In this document: positions 7,786 to 16,602 of the stretch, in pieces
Numbering within the stretch: the first letter of the stretch is position 1
Layout: each line of letters starts with the position of its first letter
Assembly: GCF_023573145.1 (NCBI RefSeq)
Contig: NZ_CP097636.1
Span: 124,001 to 188,000, forward strand
DNA from: Aquincola tertiaricarbonis
GTDB lineage: Bacteria; Pseudomonadota; Gammaproteobacteria; Burkholderiales; Burkholderiaceae_C
Reading direction: 5' to 3'
DNA length: 64,000 nt
Translations under genes and position numbers: made by a program
The notes under the pieces: generated by a model
Told to the model about the DNA's origin: nothing
Database searches by the model: none
What the model saw: only the letters and a program-made list of their open reading frames with translations

Positions 7786-8558
7786 CGCTGCTGGCCGTAC
7801 GCCATGTGACGCGCCATTACCGCCTGCCGCGCGAGCGGCTTTTGCAGCCCGCGCCGGTGCTGCGGGCGGTGAACGACGTGAGCTTCGAGCTGCAGGCTGG
7901 CCGCACGCTGGGCATCGTGGGCGAAAGCGGTTGCGGCAAGAGCACGCTGGCCCGCCTGGTGATGGCGCTGGACACGCCCACCAGCGGCCAGGTGCTGCTC
8001 AACGGCCAGGACCTGCATGCGCTCAAACCGGCGCAGCTGCAGCGTGAGCGACGGCATTTCCAGATGGTGTTCCAGGACCCGTATGGCTCGCTGGACCCGC
8101 GCCACACCATCGCCCGCATCGTGGCCGAGCCGCTGGAGGCACTGGCCGAAGTCAGCCGCGCCGAGCGGCAGGAACGTGCCGCCGAAGCGCTGGACGACGT
8201 GGGCCTGCGGCCGGCCGACCTGCACAAGTACCCGCATGAATTCAGCGGCGGCCAGCGTCAGCGCATCGCCATCGCGCGGGCGCTGGTCACGCGGCCGCAG
8301 CTCATCGTGGCCGACGAGCCGGTGAGCGCACTCGACGTCTCGGTGCAGGCGCAGGTGCTCAACCTGATGCAGGACCTGCAGCAGCGCCATGGCCTGGCCT
8401 ACCTTTTCATCAGCCACGACCTGGCGGTGGTGGACCTGGTGTGCGACGAGGTCATCGTGCTGCAGCAGGGCCGCATCGTGGAGCAGGGCCCGCCCGATCG
8501 CCTGTTCACGCGGGCCGAGCACCCGTACACGCAGCAGTTGCTGGCTTCAGTGGGGTGA
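7782..8558 (+). CDS. Oligopeptide ABC transporter ATP-binding protein (DppF-like)
   Basis: 258 residues. Walker A GESGCGKS, Q-loop MVFQDPYGSLDPR, signature FSGGQRQRI, Walker B LIVADEPVSALD and H-loop FISHDLAV are all intact. The C-terminus stops at HPYTQQLLASVG, so it lacks the Cys-rich tail of most DppF/OppF proteins and is about 60-70 residues shorter than usual. The start overlaps dppD by 4 bases. An intergenic repeat separates it from the binding-protein gene. Confidence 0.92.
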   Translation: MTLLAVRHVTRHYRLPRERLLQPAPVLRAVNDVSFELQAGRTLGIVGESGCGKSTLARLVMALDTPTSGQVLLNGQDLHALKPAQLQRERRHFQMVFQDPYGSLDPRHTIARIVAEPLEALAEVSRAERQERAAEALDDVGLRPADLHKYPHEFSGGQRQRIAIARALVTRPQLIVADEPVSALDVSVQAQVLNLMQDLQQRHGLAYLFISHDLAVVDLVCDEVIVLQQGRIVEQGPPDRLFTRAEHPYTQQLLASVG

Positions 8559-8561
8559 TGT

Positions 8562-8640
8562 CCGCCCCCAAGCTCGCTGCGCTCGCGGCCCCCCGAGGGG
8601 GCGCTCAGCGCCTTGGGGCGGCCCGGCGGCGCTGAGGCCA
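8562..8640. repeat. Intergenic GC-rich palindromic repeat (copy A)
   Basis: Between dppF and the binding-protein gene lies a dense set of inverted repeats: CCGCCCCCAAGCT at the left, CGCTGCGCTCGCGG, CCCCCCGAGGGGG in the centre and CCTTGGGGCGG at the right. The outer arms CCGCCCCAAG and CTTGGGGCGG are complementary. A related element occurs at 52953-53075. Elements of this look are scattered between genes in this bacterial group (recollection). It might attenuate or stabilise the operon transcript. Confidence 0.6.
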
Positions 8641-8716
8641 TTGCTGCGCTGTGGCAGCATGCAGGCCCTGTGGCCGGCCGCCGCCGGCATGTTTCGATCC
8701 CGGAAGGAACAGCGAC

Positions 8717-10231
8717 ATGACAGGACTGAACCGGCCCGCCATCCGCCGACGCGGGGCCATCGCCCTGGCGGCAGCGGCCCTGGTGGCCACGGTGCCCGGC
8801 ATCGCGATGGCGCAGGGCAAGGCCGCCGTCACCATCGGCCTGGTGCTCGAACCGGCGCCCGGCCTGGACCCCACCACGGCCGCGGCCGCCGCCATCGGCG
8901 AGGTGGTGCACTACAACGTGCTGGAAGGCCTGACCAAGATCAACGCCGATGGCAGCGTGACGCCGCTGCTGGCCGAATCGTGGAGCATGGACCCCGACGG
9001 CAAGAGCTACACCTTCAAGCTGCGCAGCGGCATCAGGTTCCACGACGGTGAGGCCTTCGACAGCAGCGACGTGAAGTTCAGCTTCGAGCGGGCCAAGGCC
9101 GAAGGCTCCACCAACAAGGCCAAGAAGACGGTCTTCGACAACATCAGCTCGATCAGCACGCCGGACGCCACCACCGTGATCCTCACGCTGGCCAAGCCCG
9201 ACGGCAACCTGCCCTTCCGCCTGGGCGAAAACACCGCCGTCATCCTCGACCCCAAGAGCGCGGCCGGCACCGCCACCAGGCCCATGGGCACCGGACCCTA
9301 CAAGTTCGACGACTGGCGCAAGGGCAGCGCCATCCTGCTGTCGCGCTGGGACGGCTACCGTGATGCCAAGGCCGCGCCCATCAAGCGCGCCACCTTCCGC
9401 ATCATCAGCGACCCTGCGGCCCAGGTGGCCGCGCTGCTGGCGGGTGATGTGGACACCTTCCCGCGCGGCATCGGCAACCAGGCCGTCAAGCAGCTGCAGG
9501 CCGACCCGCGCTTTGCCGTGGTGGTGGGCAGCACCGCGGGCAAGGGCATCCTGTCGGTCAACAACCGCAAGAAGCCCTTCGACGACGTGCGCGTGCGCCG
9601 CGCGCTGGCCCATGCCATCGACCGCAAGGCCTTCATCGACGGCGTGCTGGAAGGCTATGGCGTGCCCATCGGCAGCCACTTTGCGCCCACCGATGCCGGC
9701 TATGTGGACCTGACCGGCACCTATACCTACGACCCCGAGAAGGCCAAGGCGCTGCTGAAGGAAGCCGGCGTGGCCACGCCGTTGAACGTCACGCTGACGC
9801 TGCCGCCACCGCCTTATGCACGCAAGGGCGGCGAGGTGGTGGCCGCGATGCTGGCCAAGGTGGGCGTGGTGGCCAAGATCGAGAACGTGGAGTGGGCCCA
9901 GTGGCTGGGCGGCACCTTCAAGGGCAACTTCGACCTGTCCATCGTCAACCACGCCGAGCCGCTGGACTACCTGCAGTACACCAACCCGCAGTACTACTGG
10001 GGCTACGACAGCGCCGCCTTCCGCGAGCTGGCCAACAAGCACGCCTCCACCACCAACGCGAAGGACAAGCAGAAGCTCTTCGCCGACCTGCAGCGCCAGC
10101 TGGCTTCTGATGCCGTCAACGTCTACCTCTTCAACCCGCAGAACGTGGCGGTGTCTAAGAAGGCGCTCAAGGGCGTGTGGCCGAACTCGCCCATCTTCGC
10201 CAACGACCTGGCCAGCTGGCGGTGGCAATGA
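8717..10231 (+). CDS. ABC transporter periplasmic binding protein (family 5, peptide type)
   Basis: 504 residues. The ATG follows GGAAGGAAC. A signal peptide with a Tat-like RRR start ends near AMAQG (about residue 34). The mature part has the family 5 marks: YNVLEGLTKINADGSVTPLLAESW, YTFKLRSGIRFHDGEAFDSSDVKFSFERA, PMGTGPYKFDDW, and VRRALAHAIDRKAFIDGVLEGYG. It should deliver peptides or another ligand to the DppBCDF-like complex. The following amidase overlaps its stop by 4 bases, hinting that the imported ligand may be an amide or short peptide (inference). Confidence 0.94.
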   Translation: MTGLNRPAIRRRGAIALAAAALVATVPGIAMAQGKAAVTIGLVLEPAPGLDPTTAAAAAIGEVVHYNVLEGLTKINADGSVTPLLAESWSMDPDGKSYTFKLRSGIRFHDGEAFDSSDVKFSFERAKAEGSTNKAKKTVFDNISSISTPDATTVILTLAKPDGNLPFRLGENTAVILDPKSAAGTATRPMGTGPYKFDDWRKGSAILLSRWDGYRDAKAAPIKRATFRIISDPAAQVAALLAGDVDTFPRGIGNQAVKQLQADPRFAVVVGSTAGKGILSVNNRKKPFDDVRVRRALAHAIDRKAFIDGVLEGYGVPIGSHFAPTDAGYVDLTGTYTYDPEKAKALLKEAGVATPLNVTLTLPPPPYARKGGEVVAAMLAKVGVVAKIENVEWAQWLGGTFKGNFDLSIVNHAEPLDYLQYTNPQYYWGYDSAAFRELANKHASTTNAKDKQKLFADLQRQLASDAVNVYLFNPQNVAVSKKALKGVWPNSPIFANDLASWRWQ

Positions 10232-11622
10232 CGGCGCTGCATGAACTGGGCGCTGCGGCGCTGACCGCGCTGTACCGCAGCGGCCAGGCCTCGCCGGTGG
10301 AAGCCACGCAGGCGGTGCTGGACCACATCCAGCGCTGGGAGCCGCAGCTCCAGGCCCTGTACGCGCACGACCCCGAGGTGGCGCTGCAGATGGCGCGCGC
10401 GAGCGAGCAGCGCTGGCGCAGCGGCCAGCCGCTGTCGGCGCTGGATGGCGTGCCCTGCACCATCAAGGAAAACATCGCCACCCGGGGCGTGCCGCAGCCG
10501 CTGGGCAGTGCCGCCACCGAACTGAAGCCCGCCCCCGCCGACGCGCCGCCGGCCGCGCGCCTGCGGGAAGCCGGCTGCGTGTTCCTGGGCAAGACGACGA
10601 TGCCCGACTGGGGCATGTTGTCGTCGGGCCTGTCGAGCTTTCATCCGCTCACCCGCAACCCGTGGGACCTGCGGCTGAACCCGGGCGGCTCGTCAGCCGG
10701 CGCCGGCGCGGCGGCCGCTGCAGGCTACGGGCCGCTGCACATCGGCACCGACATCGGCGGCTCCATCCGCCTGCCGGCGGGCTGGTGCGGCGTGGTGGGC
10801 TTCAAGCCCAGCCTGGGGCGTGTACCCATCCACCCACCTTACGCCGGCCGCGTGGCCGGGCCCATGACCCGCAGCGTGGAAGATGCCGCGCTGATGATGG
10901 CCTCGCTGGCCCGGCCCGACTGGCGCGATGCGATGAGCCTGCCCGCGCAGTCCATCGCCTGGCAGCGGCTCGAGTTGTCCATGCAAGGCAAGCGCATCGG
11001 CCTGATGATGGACGCCGGCTGGGGCGACGCGGTGCAGCCCGAAGTGGCCGCCGCGGTGCAGGCCGCGGCGCGTGTGTTCGAACAGGCGGGCGCGGTGGTG
11101 GAGCCGCTGGCGCCCATCAGCACCCGCGCGATGGTCGACGGGCTGGACGGCTTCTGGCGCATGCGCTCCTGGCTGGACTACCAGGCCCTGCCGCCCGAGC
11201 GCCAGCGCCTGGTACTGCCCTACATCCGCGCCTGGGTGGAAGGCGGCGCCGGCCTCACCGGGCCGCAGGTGTTCCATGGCTACAGCCAGATGGGCGCGCT
11301 GCGCGACGCGGCGGTGGCCGCCTGCCAGCCCTATGACTTCGTGCTGTCGCCGGTGAGCCCGATGCCGGCCTTTCCGGCCGAGCAGGCCAGCCCGCTGAAC
11401 GACCCGGCGCGGCCCTTCGAGCACATCGCCTTCACGCTGCCCTACAACATGAGCGAGCAGCCGGCGCTGTCCATCAACTGCGGCTACACCGCCGGCGGGC
11501 TGCCCATCGGGCTGCAGATCGCCGGCCGCCGCCACGACGACCTCGGCGTGTTGCAGGCCGCGCGCTGGTACGAGCAGCAGCGTGGCAGCCAACGGCCCTG
11601 GCCGCATCCTCCGGGGGCTTGA
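10228..11622 (+). CDS. Amidase (amidase-signature family)
   Basis: A 464-residue hydrolase; the start is fixed by a 4-base overlap with the binding-protein gene. The Ser-cisSer-Lys triad is visible: Lys80 in PCTIKENIATRG, cis-Ser155 in NPGGSSAGAG, and nucleophile Ser179 in GTDIGGSIRLPA. The 24-residue spacing between the serines is standard. The product hydrolyses carboxamides to acid plus ammonia in the cytosol; the real substrate is unknown. It is not GatA, because no gatB or gatC lies near. Its place right behind a transporter suggests it works on what is imported. Confidence 0.92.
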   Translation: MTALHELGAAALTALYRSGQASPVEATQAVLDHIQRWEPQLQALYAHDPEVALQMARASEQRWRSGQPLSALDGVPCTIKENIATRGVPQPLGSAATELKPAPADAPPAARLREAGCVFLGKTTMPDWGMLSSGLSSFHPLTRNPWDLRLNPGGSSAGAGAAAAAGYGPLHIGTDIGGSIRLPAGWCGVVGFKPSLGRVPIHPPYAGRVAGPMTRSVEDAALMMASLARPDWRDAMSLPAQSIAWQRLELSMQGKRIGLMMDAGWGDAVQPEVAAAVQAAARVFEQAGAVVEPLAPISTRAMVDGLDGFWRMRSWLDYQALPPERQRLVLPYIRAWVEGGAGLTGPQVFHGYSQMGALRDAAVAACQPYDFVLSPVSPMPAFPAEQASPLNDPARPFEHIAFTLPYNMSEQPALSINCGYTAGGLPIGLQIAGRRHDDLGVLQAARWYEQQRGSQRPWPHPPGA

Positions 11623-11626
11623 TCCC

Positions 11627-13006
11627 ATGCCGTTGCACGACGATCGAGGCTTGTTGACCGGTACGTCGTCGCAGCCGGCGCTGGCGGCGGCGCAGCAGGC
11701 GCTGTGGCGCATGATGAGCTTCTACGATGCGCCGCTGGCCGACCTGGACGAGGCCACCGCCCACGACCCGGCCTGGCTGCTGCCGCGGCTGATGAAGGCC
11801 GGCTACCTGCTGAGCCTGACCGAGCCCGGCATGGCCGCCGAAGCCGCCCAGCTGCTGGACGACGCCGCCCCGCTGGAAGCTGATGCCCCGCCGCGCGAAC
11901 GCGCCCATGCCGCCGCTGTGCGCATGGTGCTGGAAGGCCGCTGGCAAGCCGCCTGCAAGGCCTGGGACGAACTGCTGCTGGCCCACCCGCGCGACGCGCT
12001 GGCGCTGCAATGGGCGCACCTGTGGGACTTCTACCGCGGCGATGCGCTCAACCTGCGCCAGCGCGTGGCCCGTGCCCTGCCCGAGTGGGACGAGCACGAC
12101 CCGCTGTACCCGCAGGTGCTGGCGCTGCATGCCTTCGGCCTGGAAGAGTGCCACCTGTACCCGCAGGCCGAAGAAGCCGGCCGCCGCGCGCTGGCACTCG
12201 ACCCGCGCACGCCCTGGGCCGTGCATGCCGTGGCCCATGTGATGGAGATGCAGGGCCGCTTCGACGATGGCGCCGCCTGGCTGCGCCAGCAGCAGCCGCA
12301 ATGGGCCGAAGGCAACGGCTTCGCCGGCCACCTGTGGTGGCATGCGGCCCTGTTCAGGCTGGAGGCGCTGGACCTGGCCGGCGCGCTGCGCCTGGTGGAC
12401 GCGCACCTGGCCGGCGACGCGTTGCAGATCACGCTGCAGCGGCTGGATGCTGCTTCCCTGCTGTGGCGCCTGCAGCTGCTGGGCGCCGAGGTGGGCCCGC
12501 GCTGGCAGGCGCTGGCGCAGGGCTGGCCGGTGGCCGAAGGCGCAGCCGGCCACTACGCCTTCAACGACGTGCATGCGGTGATGGCGCTGCTGGGCGCGGG
12601 TGAAGTGGGCCGCGCCGAGGCCTGGCTGGCCCGCTGCGCCGAGCGGGCCCTGTCGGCCGAAGATGCGCGCCGCAGCAACCACACGATGGCGCGCGAGATC
12701 GGCCTGCCGCTGATGCGTGCGCTGCTGGCCCACACCCGCGGCGATGCGGCCGGCGCCGCGCTGGCGCTGTACGCGCTGCGCGAAGGCGCGGCCCGCTTCG
12801 GCGGCAGCCATGCGCAGCGCGACCTGATTGACATCAGCCTGCTGGCTGCCGCGGCCGATGCACCGGGCGGCGAGCAGAGCGAGGCCCGCGCCATCGGCCG
12901 CGCGGTGCTGCATGAACGCCTGCTGGCCAAGGCCCCCACGCCGATGACGCGGCATTGGGCCGGCCGGCTGGGCCTGTCGGAACGGGCGCTGCGCCGCCTG
13001 GCCTGA
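11627..13006 (+). CDS. TPR-repeat protein resembling TTC38
   Basis: A 459-residue protein, entirely helical and Ala/Leu-rich, with several tetratricopeptide-like pairs (for example HAFGLEECHLYPQAEEAGRRALALDPRTPWAVHAVAHV). The block HPRDALALQWAHLWDFYRGD and the His-rich motif VHAVAHVMEMQGRFDDG ... LWWHAALFRLE are the marks of TTC38-like proteins of bacteria and animals, whose biochemical role is not known. It has no signal peptide. It starts 4 bases after the amidase, so it belongs to the same transcript. Confidence 0.8.
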   Translation: MPLHDDRGLLTGTSSQPALAAAQQALWRMMSFYDAPLADLDEATAHDPAWLLPRLMKAGYLLSLTEPGMAAEAAQLLDDAAPLEADAPPRERAHAAAVRMVLEGRWQAACKAWDELLLAHPRDALALQWAHLWDFYRGDALNLRQRVARALPEWDEHDPLYPQVLALHAFGLEECHLYPQAEEAGRRALALDPRTPWAVHAVAHVMEMQGRFDDGAAWLRQQQPQWAEGNGFAGHLWWHAALFRLEALDLAGALRLVDAHLAGDALQITLQRLDAASLLWRLQLLGAEVGPRWQALAQGWPVAEGAAGHYAFNDVHAVMALLGAGEVGRAEAWLARCAERALSAEDARRSNHTMAREIGLPLMRALLAHTRGDAAGAALALYALREGAARFGGSHAQRDLIDISLLAAAADAPGGEQSEARAIGRAVLHERLLAKAPTPMTRHWAGRLGLSERALRRLA

Positions 13007-13018
13007 AGGAGCGAAGCC

Positions 13019-13393
13019 ATGAAGCCGCAGCCGCCCAAGCCCACCCAGGCCGAGCGCGAGGCCGAACTGCGCAGCCTCGACGAGCGCATCGGCGAAGCCC
13101 TGCGCGCCGACAGCGCCGAGCTGCGCGCCAGCCCCGCCTGGGGCAAGCCCCTGCCCGACACCGGCGACGCCCAGGTGCCGCAGGAGCTGCGCATGGCCTT
13201 CAAGCTGCTGAAGAACTCGGGCAACGTGCCCACCGAAGTGGGCCTGATGCAGGAGCTTCAGGCCTGGCGCGACGAACTGTTCCGGCTGCCGGCCGACAGC
13301 CCTGAGGCCGAACCGCTGCGCCGCCGCATCGCCGAGCGGCAACTGCTGATCCAGGTGCGCATCGAGCGGCTGGCGCGGACGCGGAGTTTGTAG
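13019..13393 (+). CDS. DUF1992 (DnaJC28-like conserved domain) protein
   Basis: 124 residues preceded by AAGGAG. The core ASPAWGKPLPDTGDAQVPQELRMAFKLLKNSGNVP corresponds to the DUF1992 pattern (GKGKPL...ELRM..K.LKN.G..P) found alone in bacteria and in vertebrate DnaJC28. The rest is charged helix. The function is unknown. It lies 12 bases after the TPR gene and is the last gene of the ABC operon, ending 10 bases from the convergent GST gene. Confidence 0.82.
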   Translation: MKPQPPKPTQAEREAELRSLDERIGEALRADSAELRASPAWGKPLPDTGDAQVPQELRMAFKLLKNSGNVPTEVGLMQELQAWRDELFRLPADSPEAEPLRRRIAERQLLIQVRIERLARTRSL

Positions 13394-13403
13394 GGGCGGC
13401 GTT

Positions 13404-14045
13404 TCACACCGCCGGCATCGCCGGCTGCTCCACCGCAAACACCTTCTGCACCGCCGGCCGGGCCAGCATGCGCTGCAGGTAGGCGCCCAGCTGCGGCAGG
13501 CTGCGGGCGGGGCGGGCAAAGCCGCGCGTCCAGCGGCACAGCACGAAGGCCAGCGCATCGGCGGCGCTGTAGTCGGTGCCCAGCAGCCACGGCCCCTGGT
13601 GCGCGGCCAGATGCGCGTCCAGCTGGTCGAGCATGCGACCGATGGCCGCTTCGGCATGGGCCTTCACCGCGGCGGCGCCGACGGCGTCGTCGGCCATGCG
13701 GTCGGGGTAGAAGTAGTGGATCAGCATGGCCTGCAGCGTGTTGCTGAGCCACAGCATCCACTTGTAGTACTGCGCCCGCTCCGGCGTGCCCACCCCGGGT
13801 GCCAGCACGGCCTCGGGGTGCGTATCGGCCAGGTGCAGCAGGATGGCCGCCGTCTCGTACAGCACCTGGTCGCCATCTTCCAGCACCGGAATCAGCCCGT
13901 TCGGGTTGAGCTTCAGGTACGCGGCCGACTTGTGCGCGGCGGCCTCGCGGTCCACCCGCACCAGCTCGAAGGGCACGCCCAGCTCCTGCAGCAGGATGTG
14001 GGGCGCCATGCTGGCGTTGCCGGGGTAGTAGTGCAGACGGATCAT
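13404..14045 (-). CDS. Glutathione S-transferase family protein
   Basis: 213 residues. The start MIRLHYYPGNAS is chosen because the thioredoxin-like N-domain begins there and GGAG precedes it; the longer upstream frame is not coding-like. N-domain residues 1-75 include the GSH-site motif LYETAAILLHLADTHPE (Glu-Thr pair instead of the more common Glu-Ser). The C-terminal helical domain (85-210) includes YSAADALAFVLCRWTRGF, with the N-capping Asp of the family. The reaction is glutathione conjugation or thiol transfer; the substrate is unknown. Confidence 0.9.
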   Translation of the reverse strand: MIRLHYYPGNASMAPHILLQELGVPFELVRVDREAAAHKSAAYLKLNPNGLIPVLEDGDQVLYETAAILLHLADTHPEAVLAPGVGTPERAQYYKWMLWLSNTLQAMLIHYFYPDRMADDAVGAAAVKAHAEAAIGRMLDQLDAHLAAHQGPWLLGTDYSAADALAFVLCRWTRGFARPARSLPQLGAYLQRMLARPAVQKVFAVEQPAMPAV

Positions 14046-14182
14046 GAACACCAACTCCAACGCACCGGGCCACGCGCCGGCGGGCCGCAAGGTTAGCCGG
14101 TGTTCGTGGCGGTGATGCGGGCTTGGCGCCGTGACCGGGCCGGGACAATTTCGAGGACCGACCTCCTTCACCTCCAGACGCC

Positions 14183-14479
14183 ATGAACCGCCGTGCCCTC
14201 CGCCTCACCCAACACCCCGCCGCCGGCCCTTTTGCGCTGGGTGCGCTGCTGGGCACCGTGACAGGACTGATGCTGCGCCACGGCATCGGCGGCATTGCCG
14301 GGCTGGTGATGGCGCTGCTGCTGGTGGCCTCCGGCGCGGCCTCGGGCATCTGCCTGCAGTTGCACCGCCGGCCGTTGCCGGCCGGGGCAGTGCGGCGGCA
14401 GGCGGTCAGGGCTTGGGGGGTGGCGGTGGGACTGGGGATCGCTGCGGGATTGGCTGGCATGGGCGCAGTGCTTCGCTAG
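14183..14479 (+). CDS. Small inner-membrane protein of unknown function
   Basis: 98 residues with three likely membrane helices (residues about 15-32, 36-58 and 76-96), Gly/Ala/Leu-rich, and a basic cytoplasmic loop (LHRRPLPAGAVRRQAVR). There is no recognised motif. It is divergent from the GST gene (137 bases apart). It is the last gene before the less GC-rich region at 14.5 kb. Confidence 0.6.
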   Translation: MNRRALRLTQHPAAGPFALGALLGTVTGLMLRHGIGGIAGLVMALLLVASGAASGICLQLHRRPLPAGAVRRQAVRAWGVAVGLGIAAGLAGMGAVLR

Positions 14480-14852
14480 GCACCGTCCAACCTGAGCGCA
14501 CGCTCGCCTTGGAGATTGGCCCGCGCCCGGTGTGCGCCGCCTGAGTCCTGTCACCCACGTTGCTTGCCCGTTGCCGTGGCGGCAGGGGGCGTTGCTTTAT
14601 TGAGCATTAGGGTGTCGATTTGGTCACACCGTCTGTCCCGGTGATGAACCCGCTCGTAAATGCTAGCCTGACTGGTTGTTATTATTTATAGCATTTCAAC
14701 TGCGGCCTTGGATGTTGGACCGCTCAGAAATCGCCCCGTTCCGTTTCCGTCACCGTACATGGGGCGAGTATTCCGCGGCACGAGCTGGTGGGTATTTTCA
14801 GCCCGTCGCCCAAGTGTCCACGTTCTGACGGTGACCACGAGAGGGAGATCGC
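14480..14852. other. Intergenic region ahead of the multicopper oxidase, 373 bases, no gene seen
   Basis: I see no credible gene here. Base composition drops, with an A/T-rich tract near 14676-14700 (TTGTTATTATTTATAGC), the most promoter-like DNA nearby. It presumably contains the promoter of the oxidase gene. No clear inverted repeat, insertion-sequence end or tRNA fragment was found by eye. Confidence 0.5.
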
Positions 14853-16559
14853 ATGAAAAAGGGTATCGGGCGCCGGGCGGTTTTACGGGGCGGGGCGGCC
14901 GCTGCGCTGGCGGGTGGGCTGGCGACGACCAAGCCAGTGCAATCCAGCGTCTCGCTGTTACCCCGCTTTTTGCAGGAGTTGCCCCGGCCGGGCGTTGTTG
15001 CGGGCAACCTCACGTTGCCTGCCGCCGAGGGCTGGCACCGCTTCCACCCGTGGCTACCCTTGACCCGCACCTGGGGCTACGGCGGCGTGGCTTATGGCGG
15101 CCCGGTGGTGGAGGCCATGGCCGGAACGCCACAAACCCTCCGTTTTGCCAATGGGCTGGGCGCTCACCTGTTGGCCGACAACATCAGCACGGCCGTGCAC
15201 GGCGCGCGGGCCACCGATGCCAACGCCCCGCGCACCACGGTGCATATGCATGGCGCAGTGGTGGCTGCATCGTCCGATGGGCATCCTGAAGACGTGTTTT
15301 TTCCGGGTCAAACCAAAGCGTACAACTACACGCACCGCCAGGAGGCTTGCCATTTATGGTTCCATGATCATTCGCTGGGCTTGACCCGGCTGAATGTGTA
15401 TGCGGGCTTGGCCAGCAACCTTCTATTGCGAGATGCGTATGACCTGGGCGTGGGCAACACGCTGGGCTTGCCCAGTGGCGACTGCGAAGTGCCGCTGACC
15501 TTGCAGGACAAGGCGGTGGATGTGTTCTCCGGGAAGTACCAGTACATGCCTGCCTTGTTGGGCAAGAACAGCTGGTTTCCGGGCATTTTTGGCGACCTGT
15601 CGTTGGTCAATGGCGCCGCATTTCCCAAAATGACCGTCGACCGCGGCGTTTACCGATTGCGCATTTTGAATGCGGCCAATTCGCGGCCCTATAGCTTGGC
15701 CATGTCCAACGGCACGAAGTTTCACGTCATCGGCAATGACCAGGGCATGCTCAACGCCCCGGTGCCCACTGCAAGCTTGGACATGTTGCCAGGCGAACGC
15801 TACGACGTGCTGGTGGATTTCAGCAATACACCTGCGGGCAGCACGATCGTCGTCTACAACACGGCCATTCCACCCAACGGGGGTTTTATCTTCGGCTCGT
15901 TCGCCGAAGTCATGCGCTTCGACGTGCGCGCCACGCTGGGGCGGTTTCGCACGCTGCCCACGCGTTTGCGTGGTGGCGCCGGCCAGCGGGCCGCCTTGCC
16001 CAGTGCGAGCAGCATCGTGCCGGTGCGCCAGCGTACGGTGACCTTGGCGCAGGTGCTTGACATTGCTTGTGGCGCTACGGCTGTGCCATTGCAGCTGCGG
16101 CTCAACAACATGCGCTTCGAGCAAGAGGCCGACACGATGGCGGCGGGGCAGTGGGAGTTATGGAACGTGGTCAACACCACTACAGAGTCGCATCCGTTTC
16201 ACGTCCATCTGGCCGAGATGCGCATCCTGAATCGCCAGAAGATGAACATGGCGGCGTATTTGCTGGCCCACCCGATTCCCCCGGTGGCCACCCACTGGGC
16301 GCCGCCGGCCGATGGGTTTGCCAGCGGCGCAGCCACGGCGCCTGCGGCTTGGGAGGCCGGGCGCAAGGACACGGTCAATGCGACTGCCGGGGCCGTGACG
16401 CGCATCCTGGTGCGACTGCCCACCGCTGAAGAAGCCGGTTTCGACCCGCGTGCCACTTTCACCAACGTGGAAGGGCAACGCTTGTCGGGCTACATGTACC
16501 ACTGCCATCTGCTGGAGCATGAGGACTGCGACATGATGCGGCCCCTGCAGGTCGTTTGA
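14853..16559 (+). CDS. Tat-exported multicopper oxidase (CotA/bilirubin-oxidase/CueO type)
   Basis: 568 residues preceded by GAGGGAGATCGC. A Tat signal (RRAVLRGG, residues 7-14) sends the folded enzyme to the periplasm. All four copper-binding blocks are present: HMH (131-133), HDH (171-173), HPFHVH (447-452) and HCHLLEH (550-556). The type 1 copper ligands are therefore His447, Cys551, His556 and probably Met561. It oxidises phenols, bilirubin-like pigments, Cu(I) or Mn(II) with oxygen; there is no Met-rich CueO insert, which argues against a cuprous oxidase. Codons use more A and T than neighbours (TTG, GCT, CAT), a sign of possible acquisition. Confidence 0.93.
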   Translation: MKKGIGRRAVLRGGAAAALAGGLATTKPVQSSVSLLPRFLQELPRPGVVAGNLTLPAAEGWHRFHPWLPLTRTWGYGGVAYGGPVVEAMAGTPQTLRFANGLGAHLLADNISTAVHGARATDANAPRTTVHMHGAVVAASSDGHPEDVFFPGQTKAYNYTHRQEACHLWFHDHSLGLTRLNVYAGLASNLLLRDAYDLGVGNTLGLPSGDCEVPLTLQDKAVDVFSGKYQYMPALLGKNSWFPGIFGDLSLVNGAAFPKMTVDRGVYRLRILNAANSRPYSLAMSNGTKFHVIGNDQGMLNAPVPTASLDMLPGERYDVLVDFSNTPAGSTIVVYNTAIPPNGGFIFGSFAEVMRFDVRATLGRFRTLPTRLRGGAGQRAALPSASSIVPVRQRTVTLAQVLDIACGATAVPLQLRLNNMRFEQEADTMAAGQWELWNVVNTTTESHPFHVHLAEMRILNRQKMNMAAYLLAHPIPPVATHWAPPADGFASGAATAPAAWEAGRKDTVNATAGAVTRILVRLPTAEEAGFDPRATFTNVEGQRLSGYMYHCHLLEHEDCDMMRPLQVV

Positions 16560-16602
16560 GCGCGGCTGTTCCGCCGGGCGTGCCAGCACGCCATGGGCGC
16601 AC

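Noticed and set aside
11474..13657. A 727-codon open frame on the minus strand opposite the TPR and DUF1992 genes
   Set aside because: It mirrors real plus-strand genes with recognised families; its product is a His/Gln/Arg/Ala-rich antisense product with no domain. Long antisense frames are expected at this GC content.
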